A stretch of 64,000 bases of DNA from Hymenobacter sp. CRA2 (GCF_002007105.1 NZ_MVBC01000007.1:234234-298233); one strand, 5' to 3'. Positions 1-10,930 are shown, numbered from the stretch's first letter. Translations and numbers: made by a program. Notes: a model not told the origin generated them from the sequence alone.

Positions 1-220
1 TTCCCGCGTGCCAGCCCAGCACCCACGTGAAATTACGGTAACGTCGGCGCGCCGGCTCCAGCTCAATAGCGCGGTAACTCGTGGCAATGGCAGTACCGAT
101 GATAAGACCAGGGGCGCTACCAATCCAGCTGGAATAAGCCAGCAAGCACAGCAAGCCGAAAAGCAGCACCGGCAAACCGGCCCAGAAGGAGTGGGACGAG
201 GTGCGGACTTCGTAGCGCAT
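1..220 (-). CDS. Hypothetical membrane protein, N-terminal part (runs off the left edge)
   Basis: The minus strand has an ATG at 218-220 followed by 73 uninterrupted codons to the window edge. The translation starts MRYEVRTSSHSFWAGLPVLL and continues into two hydrophobic stretches (about residues 13-30 and 32-47), then a basic segment (EPARRRYR) and an aromatic one. This reads as a small inner-membrane protein with two closely spaced membrane segments and a basic cytoplasmic loop. No family is recognised. The plus-strand reading of the same bases looks like a shadow. The C-terminus is outside the window. Confidence 0.55.
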   Translation of the reverse strand, partial: MRYEVRTSSHSFWAGLPVLLFGLLCLLAYSSWIGSAPGLIIGTAIATSYRAIELEPARRRYRNFTWVLGWHAG

Positions 221-254
221 AGTACGTGAGCTTATTACAAGTAGGGAAGATCAG

Positions 255-274
255 TTATAACCTGATGGTTATAA
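255..274. promoter_or_regulatory. 8-bp inverted repeat upstream of the left-edge gene
   Basis: TTATAACC and GGTTATAA are perfectly inverted around TGAT in the spacer between the edge gene and the phosphohexomutase terminator. It lies 35 bases before the edge gene's ATG and could be an operator. No promoter box was recognised beside it, so the role is a guess. Confidence 0.2.
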
Positions 275-398
275 GCAATCATATGGCATAGCAACTTGTA
301 AACTAGGTTACTTAGCATGTATACCGTTTTGCACTCGCTGACAGTAGTGGTAAGCAAGTTTACCACTAACGTTTATAAGCGTATTTCGCTCTGGCAAT

Positions 399-440
399 AA
401 AAGCAAAGAGGCTGGAAAAACTTCCAGCCTCTTTGCTTTT
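399..440 (-). terminator. Intrinsic terminator of the phosphohexomutase gene
   Basis: A 19-bp perfect stem (399-417 with 422-440) closes a 4-base loop. On the minus strand the stem ends in a T-run. It sits 13 bases after the stop codon of the minus-strand phosphohexomutase. Confidence 0.85.
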
Positions 441-452
441 GTGTACCCGCGT

Positions 453-2204
453 TTACTGCAGCTGCATCTCCTGGATAATCTGCTTGATGCGGCGGTCCAG
501 CCCGCTTAGTGCTTCCTCAAAGGAAGCACCGGCGCCGAAGTTGGGTTGCTTCAGGCTGAAGTAAAACTTGATCTTGGGCTCGGTGCCGGAGGGGCGGGCC
601 GATACTTTGGAGCCGTCCTCGGTCAGGAACTGCAGCACGTTGGACTTCTCGTAGCTGAGCGGCGTTGTTTCGCCGGTGCGCAGGTCGCGGGCCTGGCTCT
701 GCTGGTAATCGAGCAGCTGCACCACGGGCGAGCCGCCGAGCGAGGCGGGCGGGTTCTGGCGCAGCTCGGCCATCATTTCCTGGATTTCCTCGGCGCCGCG
801 CTGGCCCTTCTTGGTCAGCGAAATGAGGTCTTCCTTGTAAAGGCCATAGGTGCGGTACATCTGCTCCATTTCTTCGTAGAGCGTGCGGCCCTGGTCCTTG
901 GCCACGGCAGCCATTTCGGCAATCAGGCAGCAGGCGGATACTGCGTCCTTGTCGCGCACGAAGTCCCCGATCATGTAGCCGTAGCTTTCCTCGCCGCCGC
1001 CGATATAGTACTGCCCGTCGTTCTGGGCTTCCAGCTCGCGGATAACGCCGGCAATGTACTTGAAGCCCGTCAGGGTCTGGAACGAGCGGATGCCGTGGTG
1101 CCGGGCCACGTCGCCGAGCACGTCGCTGGTCACGATGGTGTAGACGATGTAGTCCTTCTCGGTGTTGAGCTTGCCGGCTCGCTGGCGCGCCGACACGAGG
1201 TAGTGCGTCAGCAGCGCGGCCGTCTGGTTGCCGTTGACGAGCACCCATTCGCCCAGCGCGTTTTTCACGCCGATGCCCACGCGGTCGGAGTCCGGGTCGG
1301 TGGCAATGACGAGGTCCGCATCAAGCTGCTTGGCCTTGTCCAGGGCCATCTGCATGGCCACTTTTTCCTCCGGGTTCGGCGATTTTACCGTCGGGAAGTT
1401 GCCGTCGGGCGTGGCCTGCTCCTCCACGATGCTCACGTTGGTGAAGCCGAAACGCTTCAGCGCGGGCGGCACCATGGTAATGCCGGTGCCGTGGATGGGC
1501 GTGTACACGATTTTCAGGTCGTGCTGGCGCTGAATGGCAGCAGGGTTGATGCTCAGCTGCTGCACCTGGCTCAGGTACGCATCGTCGACGTCGGCACCGA
1601 TGAGGTGAATCCGGTCGTCGTCGGCCTCAAACTTTACCGCGTCCACGCTGTGAATGGCGTTGACTTCGCGGATGATGTTTTTGTCGTGCGGAGCCACCAC
1701 CTGCGCGCCGTCGTTCCAGTACACCTTGTAGCCGTTGTACTCCTTGGGGTTGTGCGAGGCCGTGATAACCACGCCGCTCTGGCAGCCCAGGTGACGGATG
1801 GTGTACGACAGCTCCGGCGTGGGGCGCAGGTCTTCGAAGAGGTACACGGTAATGCCGTTGGCCGAGAAAATGCCGGCGGCGGTTTCGGCGAAGGCGCGCG
1901 AGTTCAGGCGCGAGTCGTGGGCCACGGCCACCTTGATTTCCTGGCCGGGGAAGCTCTGCAGCAGGTAGTTGCATAGGCCCTGGGTGGCCATGCCCAGGGT
2001 GTAGCGGTTCATGCGGTTCGAGCCCACGCCCATCACGCCGCGCAGCCCACCGGTACCAAATTCCAGGTCGCGGTAAAAGGCGTCGTTGAGGGATTCTTCG
2101 TCGCCTTCGGCTTGCAGGCGGGTGATTTCGGCCTTGGTGGCGTCGTCGTAGTTGCCGGTAAGCCAGGTATTGATCTTCTGTTGAACGTCAGCGGACAGAG
2201 CCAT
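453..2204 (-). CDS. Phospho-sugar mutase (phosphoglucomutase/phosphomannomutase, PGM2-like)
   Basis: Cytosolic alpha-D-phosphohexomutase interconverting hexose 1- and 6-phosphates, feeding glycolysis and sugar-nucleotide synthesis. All four family signatures are visible in order: the phosphoserine loop TASHNPKEYNGYK near residues 148-160, the Mg-binding loop DPDSDRVGIG, the sugar-binding loop GGGEESYGY, and the C-terminal phosphate loop RPSGTEPKIKFY. The length of 583 residues fits the longer PGM2-like branch. I chose the ATG at 2204; an in-frame GTG at 2210 would add only two residues. The gene stands alone and ends in a strong terminator. Confidence 0.95.
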   Translation of the reverse strand: MALSADVQQKINTWLTGNYDDATKAEITRLQAEGDEESLNDAFYRDLEFGTGGLRGVMGVGSNRMNRYTLGMATQGLCNYLLQSFPGQEIKVAVAHDSRLNSRAFAETAAGIFSANGITVYLFEDLRPTPELSYTIRHLGCQSGVVITASHNPKEYNGYKVYWNDGAQVVAPHDKNIIREVNAIHSVDAVKFEADDDRIHLIGADVDDAYLSQVQQLSINPAAIQRQHDLKIVYTPIHGTGITMVPPALKRFGFTNVSIVEEQATPDGNFPTVKSPNPEEKVAMQMALDKAKQLDADLVIATDPDSDRVGIGVKNALGEWVLVNGNQTAALLTHYLVSARQRAGKLNTEKDYIVYTIVTSDVLGDVARHHGIRSFQTLTGFKYIAGVIRELEAQNDGQYYIGGGEESYGYMIGDFVRDKDAVSACCLIAEMAAVAKDQGRTLYEEMEQMYRTYGLYKEDLISLTKKGQRGAEEIQEMMAELRQNPPASLGGSPVVQLLDYQQSQARDLRTGETTPLSYEKSNVLQFLTEDGSKVSARPSGTEPKIKFYFSLKQPNFGAGASFEEALSGLDRRIKQIIQEMQLQ

Positions 2205-2417
2205 AAGCACGGGAGGTCAAAAGGAAGGTTTTCTACGCCAAAGAAAACGGAAGTTTGCACACGATGGAGACGGGGTTGGATAAGAGCCACATTATCATGC
2301 GATTGAACTGCGCCTGATTTTTCGCGCACTTGCAGCCGTCTTAGCGGCCGCGTTGGTGCTGGCCGCCGCGGACAGGCTCCGCCGCCGTTTCGTCCTTCCT
2401 TTCCCGCTTACCCCGCT

Positions 2418-4121
2418 ATGAAAACCATTCACCGTCTGGCCAGCCTGCTGATGTTTCTGCTGGCCGCCCTGCTCGTGGCGCTGCCCTTCGCGGTGGCCTT
2501 CGCCCAGAAGCCCGTCAAGACCGATGTGGTGCCGCTTTTCGACAAGGTGCCCGTCCCACCCACGGCGTTCAATGCCGCGCTCAAGCGTCCGGCCGCCTTC
2601 GCCGAGCTTGACAAGCAGCTCAACCAACTGGCCGTCGGCATCGGCTCCGGCCGCACGGCTGAGCAGCAGCGCGACGAACAGGCCCAGTTGCACATGGGCC
2701 GGCAAGCCCAGGCGGCAGGGCTTGATAAGATGACCGATCAGCAGAAGCTGGCTTATATGCAACAGCACGGCGCGGGCACGCCGGGCTACAACGGCCAGGC
2801 AGTGCAGCTGGCCCAGCAGATGCAGGACCCGGCGTTTCAGGCCCGGTTTGCCAGAATGAGCGACGCAGAAAAGGCCCGGTTCATGCAGGCGCAGATGACC
2901 CCGGCCGGCAGCGCGCAGCAGCGCATGGCCGCAGACCCCGCGGTGCAGGCCGCGCAGGCCGATTTCATGCAGCAGATGCGCAGCCCGGCCTTCCGCACGG
3001 CCTGGGAAAAGAAATCGGAAGCGGAGCAGGATGCCTACATGCAACAGTTCATGCGCAAGCACGGCGTGAGCGAGGCCCGGATGCAGGCCATCGGCGGCAA
3101 TCAGCACCCGGCCAAGCTGGCGCCGCTGGTGGCCACGCCGGCTCTGGAGGCCAGCAGCAAAATGGCGGAGGCCTTCAACGCCGAGATGAGCGGCAATATT
3201 TTCACGCGGGTGCAACAGCAGTTGCAGACGGAGCTGGAGGCCCTGAAGGAGCAGGAGCACGCTCAGGCCCGGCAATTGCCGGAAGGCCGGGAGGGCGACT
3301 GTGCCGGCCAGCGCAAAATCTACGACCATGGCCATCAGTTCACTAAGCGCCGCCTCGACCTGCTCACCAAGTACCTGCCCCAGCTCAACACCGCGTGGAA
3401 TACCCAGAAAACCTTGCTGAAAGCCCGCGTAGCACCCTTCCAGGCCGAGCTGGCCAAGATTCACTACGGCGACGACATTCAGCGGCCCGAAGAGAAAAAC
3501 TTCCTGAGCACCCTGGCCGGCGGGCAGCAGCTGATGCTCGGTCAGGTGCAGCAGTTGCTGGGCTACAGCAGCGCCATCTACGACTTAAACAAGGAATATT
3601 TCGACCTCAAGACGGCTTACGACCAGCCCTTCAAGTGCGAGGAACTGGTGTGCTTCCCGCTCTACGCCCGGGTGGCCCTGCCCAACGGCCGCGAAGTGAG
3701 CATCAGCAAAGTGCGCCCCGGCGACGTGGTGCTGGGCTACGACGCCCAAACGGGCCGCGTGGTGCCCACCCGCGTCGTGCGCCTCGATATCCACGACGAC
3801 AAAGCCTATCCGCTGGTGCAGCTGACCATCGGCGCTCCGCAGGTGTACGCCGGGCTGCTGCCCGCCGGCGGCCACGCCTACAAGCCCGCCACCGAGCTAA
3901 CGATGACGCCCAACCATCCCATCCTGACGCGCGACGGCCAGCAGCTGCGCGCCGATGAGCTGCGCCCCTCCGACGACGTGTTGCAGCTCAGCGCCCAAAC
4001 TGCCGTGGAAACCACGCACCTCAGCGACCGGCAGGCGGCCGGCACCGCGCCCATCGTCTACAACCTGCGCACCGAAACCGGCAACTACTTCGTGGGCGGT
4101 CTGCTGGTCGGCTCGAAGTAA
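2418..4121 (+). CDS. Secreted protein with C-terminal Hint (hedgehog/intein-type) domain
   Basis: The 567-residue product starts with a signal peptide (residues 1-29, cleavage after AFA). Residues 40-400 are helical and rich in Gln, Met and Ala. A motif repeats there three times: MTDQQKLAYMQQ (105), MSDAEKARFMQA (147) and KSEAEQDAYMQQ (199). Residues 412-567 read as a Hint fold: Cys412 opens block A (CFPLYARVALPNG), GDVVLGYD follows, block B is TPNHPILT with His500, and the end is VYNLRTETGNYFVGG. Hint domains of inteins and polymorphic toxins normally end in His-Asn before the cargo. Here the protein stops at LLVGSK with no cargo. N-terminal thioester chemistry (Cys412, His500) may survive without C-terminal cleavage. 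The function is unknown. A second Cys (407) lies just upstream. Confidence 0.85.
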   Translation: MKTIHRLASLLMFLLAALLVALPFAVAFAQKPVKTDVVPLFDKVPVPPTAFNAALKRPAAFAELDKQLNQLAVGIGSGRTAEQQRDEQAQLHMGRQAQAAGLDKMTDQQKLAYMQQHGAGTPGYNGQAVQLAQQMQDPAFQARFARMSDAEKARFMQAQMTPAGSAQQRMAADPAVQAAQADFMQQMRSPAFRTAWEKKSEAEQDAYMQQFMRKHGVSEARMQAIGGNQHPAKLAPLVATPALEASSKMAEAFNAEMSGNIFTRVQQQLQTELEALKEQEHAQARQLPEGREGDCAGQRKIYDHGHQFTKRRLDLLTKYLPQLNTAWNTQKTLLKARVAPFQAELAKIHYGDDIQRPEEKNFLSTLAGGQQLMLGQVQQLLGYSSAIYDLNKEYFDLKTAYDQPFKCEELVCFPLYARVALPNGREVSISKVRPGDVVLGYDAQTGRVVPTRVVRLDIHDDKAYPLVQLTIGAPQVYAGLLPAGGHAYKPATELTMTPNHPILTRDGQQLRADELRPSDDVLQLSAQTAVETTHLSDRQAAGTAPIVYNLRTETGNYFVGGLLVGSK

Positions 4122-4200
4122 CTAGCGGAGTCTATTGGCGCCGCTACTCGCAAAAGCGCGGACCCACCGCTTCTGCGCGGCGCTCCAGCACTAAAAACCA

Positions 4201-4228
4201 AAAGGCCACGGCGTAAGCCGTGGCCTTT
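4201..4228 (+). terminator. Terminator after the Hint protein gene
   Basis: A 12-bp perfect stem, aaaggccacggc / gccgtggccttt, closes a GTAA loop and is followed by TCTGTG. It lies about 80 bases after the Hint gene and also faces the 3' end of hppD. Confidence 0.7.
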
Positions 4229-4290
4229 CTGTGTGAACGACAATCGTCCACAAAATCCGTGCAATCCGACGAATCCGTCTAAATCCGTGA

Positions 4291-5424
4291 TTACAGGTTG
4301 CCGCGCAGGGCTTGCTCCCGCTCGATGGCTTCGAACAGGGCCTTGAAGTTGCCCTTGCCGAAGCTCTTGGCGCCTTTGCGCTGGATGATTTCGTAGAACA
4401 CGGTGGGGCGGTCTTCCACCGGTTTGGTGAAAATCTGCAGCAGGTAGCCTTCCTCGTCGCGGTCTACCAGCAGGTTCAGTTGCTTGATGCTCTCCAGGTC
4501 CTCATCGATGTGGCCCACGCGCTCCAGCAGGTCCTCGTAGTAGGTGCTGGGTACGGTGAGGAACTCCACGCCGCGGCGGCGCAGCTCAGTCACCGTCTGG
4601 CGGATATCGTGGGTGATGAGGGCCATGTGCTGCACGCCCGCGTCGTGGTAGAAGTCGAGGTATTCCTCGATCTGCGACTTTTTCTTGCCTTCGGCGGGCT
4701 CGTTGATGGGGAATTTCACGAAGCCGTTGCCGTTCGACACTACCTTGGACATCAGCGCCGAGTACTCGGTGGAAATGTCGTCGTCGTCGAAGGTGATGAG
4801 CAGCTTGAAGCCCATCACGTCCTCGTAAAACTTCACCCACTGGTTCATCTGGCCCCAGCCCACGTTGCCCACGCAGTGGTCCACGTACTGCAGGCCCACG
4901 GGTGCGCCCTGCGGGATGTTGCTGGTCTTGGCCACGAAGCCGGGCAGGAAGGGGCCGTTGTACTTGGAGCGCTCCACGAAGGTGTGGATGGTTTCGCCGT
5001 AGGTGTAGATGCCGGCCATGGTCACCTCGCCGTGTTCGTCGGAAACGGTGTAGGGCTCAAAAGCCGGCTTGGCGCCGCGTTTGGTCGTTTCCTCGAAGGA
5101 TTTGCGGGCGTCGTCCACCCACAGGGCCATTACCTTCACGCCGTCGCCGTGCTTGGCCACGTGCTGGGTGATTTCCGAATCGGGCAGCAGCGAGGTGGTG
5201 AGCACGAAGCGGATTTTGTTTTGCTGCAGCACGTAGCTGGCCCGGTCGCGCACGCCCGTTTCGGGGCCGGCATAGGCCACCAGCTCAAAGCCGAACGCAG
5301 CCTGGTAGTAGTAGGCCGACTGCTTGGCGTTGCCGACGTAGAACTCAATGAAGTCGGTGCCGTTCAAGGGGAGGAAGTCGGCGGTTTGCGGGGCAGCGGT
5401 AGCGGCCGGCGTCAGCGTTTCCAT
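4291..5424 (-). CDS. hppD: 4-hydroxyphenylpyruvate dioxygenase
   Basis: Fe(II) enzyme of tyrosine catabolism that converts 4-hydroxyphenylpyruvate to homogentisate. The 377-residue length matches the family. Two VOC-fold halves are present. The iron ligands are visible as His183 (VDHCVGNV), His266 (VQHMALITHD) and Glu345 (FYEIIQRKG), and the C-terminus has the family signature GKGNFKALFEAIE. The frame stays open further upstream, but the ATG at 5424 gives the usual N-terminus, so I chose it. No other tyrosine-degradation gene lies beside it. Confidence 0.96.
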   Translation of the reverse strand: METLTPAATAAPQTADFLPLNGTDFIEFYVGNAKQSAYYYQAAFGFELVAYAGPETGVRDRASYVLQQNKIRFVLTTSLLPDSEITQHVAKHGDGVKVMALWVDDARKSFEETTKRGAKPAFEPYTVSDEHGEVTMAGIYTYGETIHTFVERSKYNGPFLPGFVAKTSNIPQGAPVGLQYVDHCVGNVGWGQMNQWVKFYEDVMGFKLLITFDDDDISTEYSALMSKVVSNGNGFVKFPINEPAEGKKKSQIEEYLDFYHDAGVQHMALITHDIRQTVTELRRRGVEFLTVPSTYYEDLLERVGHIDEDLESIKQLNLLVDRDEEGYLLQIFTKPVEDRPTVFYEIIQRKGAKSFGKGNFKALFEAIEREQALRGNL

Positions 5425-5586
5425 GCGCAGAACTAATTTTTGGGTGGAAGAAACGGGAAGGGGGAAAGTCTTCGTAAAAATACTGTTTCGGGCTAATTCG
5501 TGCCCGGCTTGTACAGTTTCTTGATTCTTTCCCAAATTTGCTCTGGCTGCCGCCCGTTCCCAACCCGGCCGTCAACCCTTACTCCT

Positions 5587-5964
5587 ATGGATACTAACGC
5601 CCTGAACAAGGCCCTGGCGGCCCTCCTCACCAAAAAGCACGAGCTGCACCAACTCGCCTACAGCGACGCCCGCTACGACGACGTGGAAGAAGAGCTGCAC
5701 GACCTCGAAGACGACTTCAACGAGGAGTACGGCGAGTTTCTGGAAGCCGCCCTGGAGAAAGTCCACGGCGACCTGAGCTCCGATACCGACGTGCTGCTGC
5801 CCACAGCTTACCTGCCCGCCGGCCCCCAGCTCACCACCGAAGACGGCGTGTGGGTGGATTCGGAGAAGTACCCCGGCAAAGTGCGCCTGGTGCTGCTGCC
5901 CAACCCCGTACGCTTCGTGCTGACCACCAGCAAGGGCCAGCAGCACGAGCTCTGGAAGGCATAA
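5587..5964 (+). CDS. Conserved hypothetical protein (125 aa, acidic)
   Basis: The 125-residue product begins MDTNALNKALAALLTKKHEL. It has an acidic helical first half (EEELHDLEDDFNEEYGEFLE) and a beta-like second half ending in VRFVLTTSKGQQHELWKA. It has no signal peptide or membrane segment, so it is probably cytosolic. The frame is open back to about 5500, but the ATG at 5587 begins the gene-like sequence. I do not recognise the family. It is divergent from hppD, with 162 bases between the two starts, and is followed by a hairpin (5986-6044). Confidence 0.75.
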   Translation: MDTNALNKALAALLTKKHELHQLAYSDARYDDVEEELHDLEDDFNEEYGEFLEAALEKVHGDLSSDTDVLLPTAYLPAGPQLTTEDGVWVDSEKYPGKVRLVLLPNPVRFVLTTSKGQQHELWKA

Positions 5965-5985
5965 TTTTCGGCATTGCCCAGTAGT

Positions 5986-6044
5986 CGGATGGCTAAATGA
6001 CTGATCGTTCTCTTCCTCTGAACGACCAGCTATTTAGCCATCCG
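5986..6044. repeat. Nested hairpin in the spacer before the DUF952 gene
   Basis: The outer arms cggatggctaaat (5986-5998) and atttagccatccg (6032-6044) are a perfect 13-bp inverted repeat. Inside it a CGTTC/GAACG stem (6005-6009 with 6020-6024) forms a second hairpin. It resembles in layout the hairpins between the isc genes but shares no sequence with them. It could stabilise or end the upstream transcript, although no clear T-run follows. Confidence 0.6.
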
Positions 6045-6064
6045 GCCATTTAACCCTATTGCCC

Positions 6065-6409
6065 ATGCTCTACCGCGTCGCCGATCAGGCCGATTGGCAG
6101 CAGGCCCAGCAAACCGGCTTTTTTGCTAGCGCCGACCTGCAGGCCGAAGGCTTCATTCACACGTCCGAGCTGTATCAGGGGGTGGAAACCGCGAACCGGT
6201 ACTACCACGGCCGCCGCGACGTGCTGCTGCTGGAGCTGGACGAGCAGGCCCTGCTGGCGGCCGGCGTAGAGGTGAAGCGTGAGTGGGCTGCCAGCCGCGG
6301 GCAGCATTTTGCGCACGTGTTCGAGCCGATTCCGCTCAGCGCCGTGGTGCGCACCTTCGGCTTTCAGCCCGCCGCCGATGGCCGCTTTGCCCTGCCGCCG
6401 GCCCTGTAG
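6065..6409 (+). CDS. DUF952 family protein
   Basis: The 114-residue product starts MLYRVADQADWQQAQQTGFF. It carries the DUF952 hallmarks: a short lead domain, then AEGFIHTSELYQGVETANRYY, a mid segment DVLLLELDEQALL, and a late FAHVFEPIPLSAVV strand. The family is small, cytosolic and related in fold to ADP-ribosyl-type enzymes, but its reaction is not established. I took the ATG at 6065; a TTG two codons upstream is possible. Confidence 0.88.
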   Translation: MLYRVADQADWQQAQQTGFFASADLQAEGFIHTSELYQGVETANRYYHGRRDVLLLELDEQALLAAGVEVKREWAASRGQHFAHVFEPIPLSAVVRTFGFQPAADGRFALPPAL

Positions 6410-6539
6410 CCCGCGACCATCAACGAAGCTGCGGCCCAAAGCGCGGGCCGCAAAAAAATATGCGGCCAAGCCCGGCAGTAACGCCTTGATTTAGGGCGGG
6501 AATAATCGTTTCTTACGAGCCTTTCCTAGCTCAACGCGT

Positions 6540-7373
6540 ATGCCCCTTTCTACTCTTCGTCTCTTCAAAACCGCACTCACTGCCAGCTCGCTTGCGCTGC
6601 TGGGCGCCTGCGCCCCCTCGTACTTCGTGCTGGTGAAGCCGGCCGCTACCAATGGGCGCCTGTCCGACGGAATGGAAGTGGTGGCCAGCAAGGCCGACAG
6701 CCTGGATGTGCGCCTGGGCGTGGTATCCACTACCGGGCAGTGGCTGGAGTTCGACGTGACGGTGCAAAACCGCAGCACCCGCCCCGTAGTGGTAGCGCCG
6801 GAAACCTTTTACCTCGATGCCTACGGCGCCACCTCCGGCGGAACGGTGGTAGCTACCGCCCCGCTGCGCGTGCAAGCCGAAAACCCCGAGCGCAATATTC
6901 AGACGCTGCAGCAGCAGGCGCAGTACCACGAGCAGAAATCCACGGCCCGGCCGGCGGGCGAAATGCTCTCGTCGCTGGCCAACCTGATTGACGACTTCAG
7001 CGGCAAGCGCCGCCGCGAAACGGAGCAGCAGCGCACCTCGCGCGAAACCAACCGGCAGGCCGAAGTGGCCCGCTACGAGCAGGAGCGCACCAACCACGCC
7101 GTGCAGGCGGCCTCGGCCCGGGAAGAAGCCCGGCAGCTGGAAGCCAACCTGCTGCGCAAAACCACCGTGGCTCCCGGCTACGCCCTGCGCGGCCGCGTGC
7201 GGTTCCGGCGCTACACCGACGCCGCTACCCGTCTGCGCGTCGTCACGCCGGTAGCCGGGCGCGAACTAGCGGCTGAGTTCAGCCAGCAACGCTTCCGGCT
7301 CGATGGCCACCAACTGCCCACGGCTCAGTCGGCCCCGGCCAAGCGGGCCGCGCCGGCCAGCCGGCAGCGCTAA
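6540..7373 (+). CDS. Lipoprotein-like secreted protein, paralogue of 8217-9074
   Basis: The 277-residue product has a signal sequence ending in a lipobox-like LLGACAPSYF (Cys about residue 24). A beta-rich domain follows (VASKADSLDVRLGVVSTTGQ, then FDVTVQNRSTRPVVVAPETF). Next comes a charged, probably coiled-coil stretch (about residues 120-205, with TEQQ, RYEQERTNHAVQAASAREEA and LLRKTT). The C-terminus is beta-like with GYALRGRVRFRRY. The protein 1.7 kb downstream has the same order of segments and many identical words. The family is not recognised; it is probably attached to the outer or periplasmic face of a membrane. Confidence 0.8.
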   Translation: MPLSTLRLFKTALTASSLALLGACAPSYFVLVKPAATNGRLSDGMEVVASKADSLDVRLGVVSTTGQWLEFDVTVQNRSTRPVVVAPETFYLDAYGATSGGTVVATAPLRVQAENPERNIQTLQQQAQYHEQKSTARPAGEMLSSLANLIDDFSGKRRRETEQQRTSRETNRQAEVARYEQERTNHAVQAASAREEARQLEANLLRKTTVAPGYALRGRVRFRRYTDAATRLRVVTPVAGRELAAEFSQQRFRLDGHQLPTAQSAPAKRAAPASRQR

Positions 7374-7397
7374 ATCAGAAGCTGACGTACCGAAGAT

Positions 7398-7433
7398 AAA
7401 AAGCCCCGCCGGATTATTCCGGCGGGGCTTTTT
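7398..7433. terminator. Bidirectional terminator between convergent genes
   Basis: A 16-bp perfect stem (7398-7413 with 7418-7433), flanked by an A-run on one side and a T-run on the other, closes a TTAT loop. It lies between the stops of the 6540-7373 (+) and 7453-7977 (-) genes and can serve both. Confidence 0.88.
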
Positions 7434-7452
7434 GGTGAGGTCAGGCGGAAGG

Positions 7453-7977
7453 TTACTTCACTGCTACCGGCAGCTCCACGTTTTCCCAGCGCAGCACGAA
7501 ACCGGGGCTTTCTACCGTGTACGCCAGCCGCTCGGTCAGCGAAGCGGCTTTGCGGGGCATCACCGTGGCGCGCAGGGCGTCCTGCTTCTCGTCGTACTTG
7601 AAGGCACCCCACTGATTGGCCGTTTTGTTGAAGATGATGGTCCACTCTTTTTCCGTGGGGATGACGAAGAAGGCGTAGGTGCCGGCCGGCAGGGCCTTGC
7701 CTTCTACCGTCACGGGCTGGTCGAAGGTCACGGTGGTGGCTTCGTTGGCGCCGGCGCGCCACACCTTGCCGTAGGGCTCCAGCCCGCCGAAAATTTTGCG
7801 GCCCTTCACGGCGGGGCTGCTGTACTTGATAGTCACGTTGGCTTTGCCCGCCTTACCCGTGGCCGTGGCTGGCGGGCTGGGGCGCTGCGCCGGGTCTTGT
7901 TGGGCGTGTGCCAGGCCGGCGAACAGCAGCAGGCTCAACGCCAGAAACCAGTAGCGGAAAGAGGGGAGGTGTTTCAT
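7453..7977 (-). CDS. DUF2911 domain-containing secreted protein
   Basis: The 174-residue product has a clear signal peptide (FAGLAHA then QQ). The mature part matches the DUF2911 pattern: VTIKYSSPAVKGRKIFGG, VWRAGANEATTVTFDQPV, LPAGTYAFFVIPTEKEWTII, and a C-terminal strand FVLRWENVELPV. The family is common in Bacteroidota and exported; its biochemical role is not known. It lies between two paralogous lipoprotein genes on the other strand and shares a bidirectional terminator with the first. Confidence 0.9.
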   Translation of the reverse strand: MKHLPSFRYWFLALSLLLFAGLAHAQQDPAQRPSPPATATGKAGKANVTIKYSSPAVKGRKIFGGLEPYGKVWRAGANEATTVTFDQPVTVEGKALPAGTYAFFVIPTEKEWTIIFNKTANQWGAFKYDEKQDALRATVMPRKAASLTERLAYTVESPGFVLRWENVELPVAVK

Positions 7978-9030
7978 GGAGGTAAGGGAGTTTGGAATGT
8001 GGTCTACATAACCCGGTGGGGCCTACAAGGTTGCGCGCCGCTGGGTTAAAGTCAATAGGCAGTGCAAAATACGGACGTCGGCTACAAGCCGCTGAGGCTA
8101 AAATCAGCTACTAATGCCAGCGCTGGGCCAATTAGCACACTTTTTGCCTCGGCCCGCGCAGCTGCACGCCTCGCCGGCGCTGCCGCCCGATACCGCCTCC
8201 TTATTCCCTAAGTATCATGCCCATCATTACCCGTTGGCTCGGCAGCAGTCTGCTGCTAGCTCTATTGACCACCGGCTGCATGCCCTCGTACCACGTGACG
8301 GTGCGCCCTGCCACCGAGGCGGCCCGCTGGGTAAACGGCCGCGAAATGGTAGTAATGGCCGCCGACAGCCTCGAAGCCGAGGTAGGTGTCGTATCCACCA
8401 TCGGGCCCTGGACAGAATTTGACGTGACCGTGCGCAATACCAGTCGCGGGCCGGTGCTGGTGGCGCCCGAGCAGTTCTATGTGCTGGTCAGCTTTCCGGC
8501 CACCAAAACCACGGCACCGGCGCAGGTACGCGTCACGGCCGATGACCCCGAAGCTGCCCTGCAGACCATGACCCAGGAGGCGGAGCACCACACCCAGAAA
8601 TCAACAGCCGTGCCCGCGGCGGAACTGCTTTCCACGGTGAGCAGCGTGGTGCAGGACCTGAGCAGCAACAAGCGCAAGGAAACCACCGAGCAGTACAACG
8701 CCCGCCAGGCCGCCTACCAGGCCGAAATGAATCGCTACGAGCAGGAGCGCACCGACCATGCCGTGCGCGCCGCCAGCCTGCGCGAGGACATTCGTCACGC
8801 CGAGCAGACCCTGCTGCGCAAAACCACCCTCGACCCCGGCTACGCGCTGCAGGGCCGGGTGCGCTTCCGCTCCTGGTATTACGCGGCCGATAAGCTGCAA
8901 CTGGTGTTACCCCTTGACGGGCACGCGCTGGCCGCCGATTTTGTGCAGACCGCTTACCGCATGGACGGCACCCAGCCGGCGGTGGCCCGCACGCCCGTGG
9001 TAGTACCGGCAGTCCAGCCACCGGCCGGGC

Positions 9031-10926
<1,896 letters not shown>

Positions 10927-10930
10927 GCCG

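Noticed and set aside
8..229. Plus-strand open frame of 73 codons at the left edge
   Set aside because: It is the shadow of the minus-strand membrane protein, whose composition and hydrophobic segments are far more gene-like.
546..1976. Long plus-strand open frame opposite the phosphohexomutase
   Set aside because: Antisense to a gene with every phosphohexomutase motif; composition is typical of a GC-rich shadow frame.
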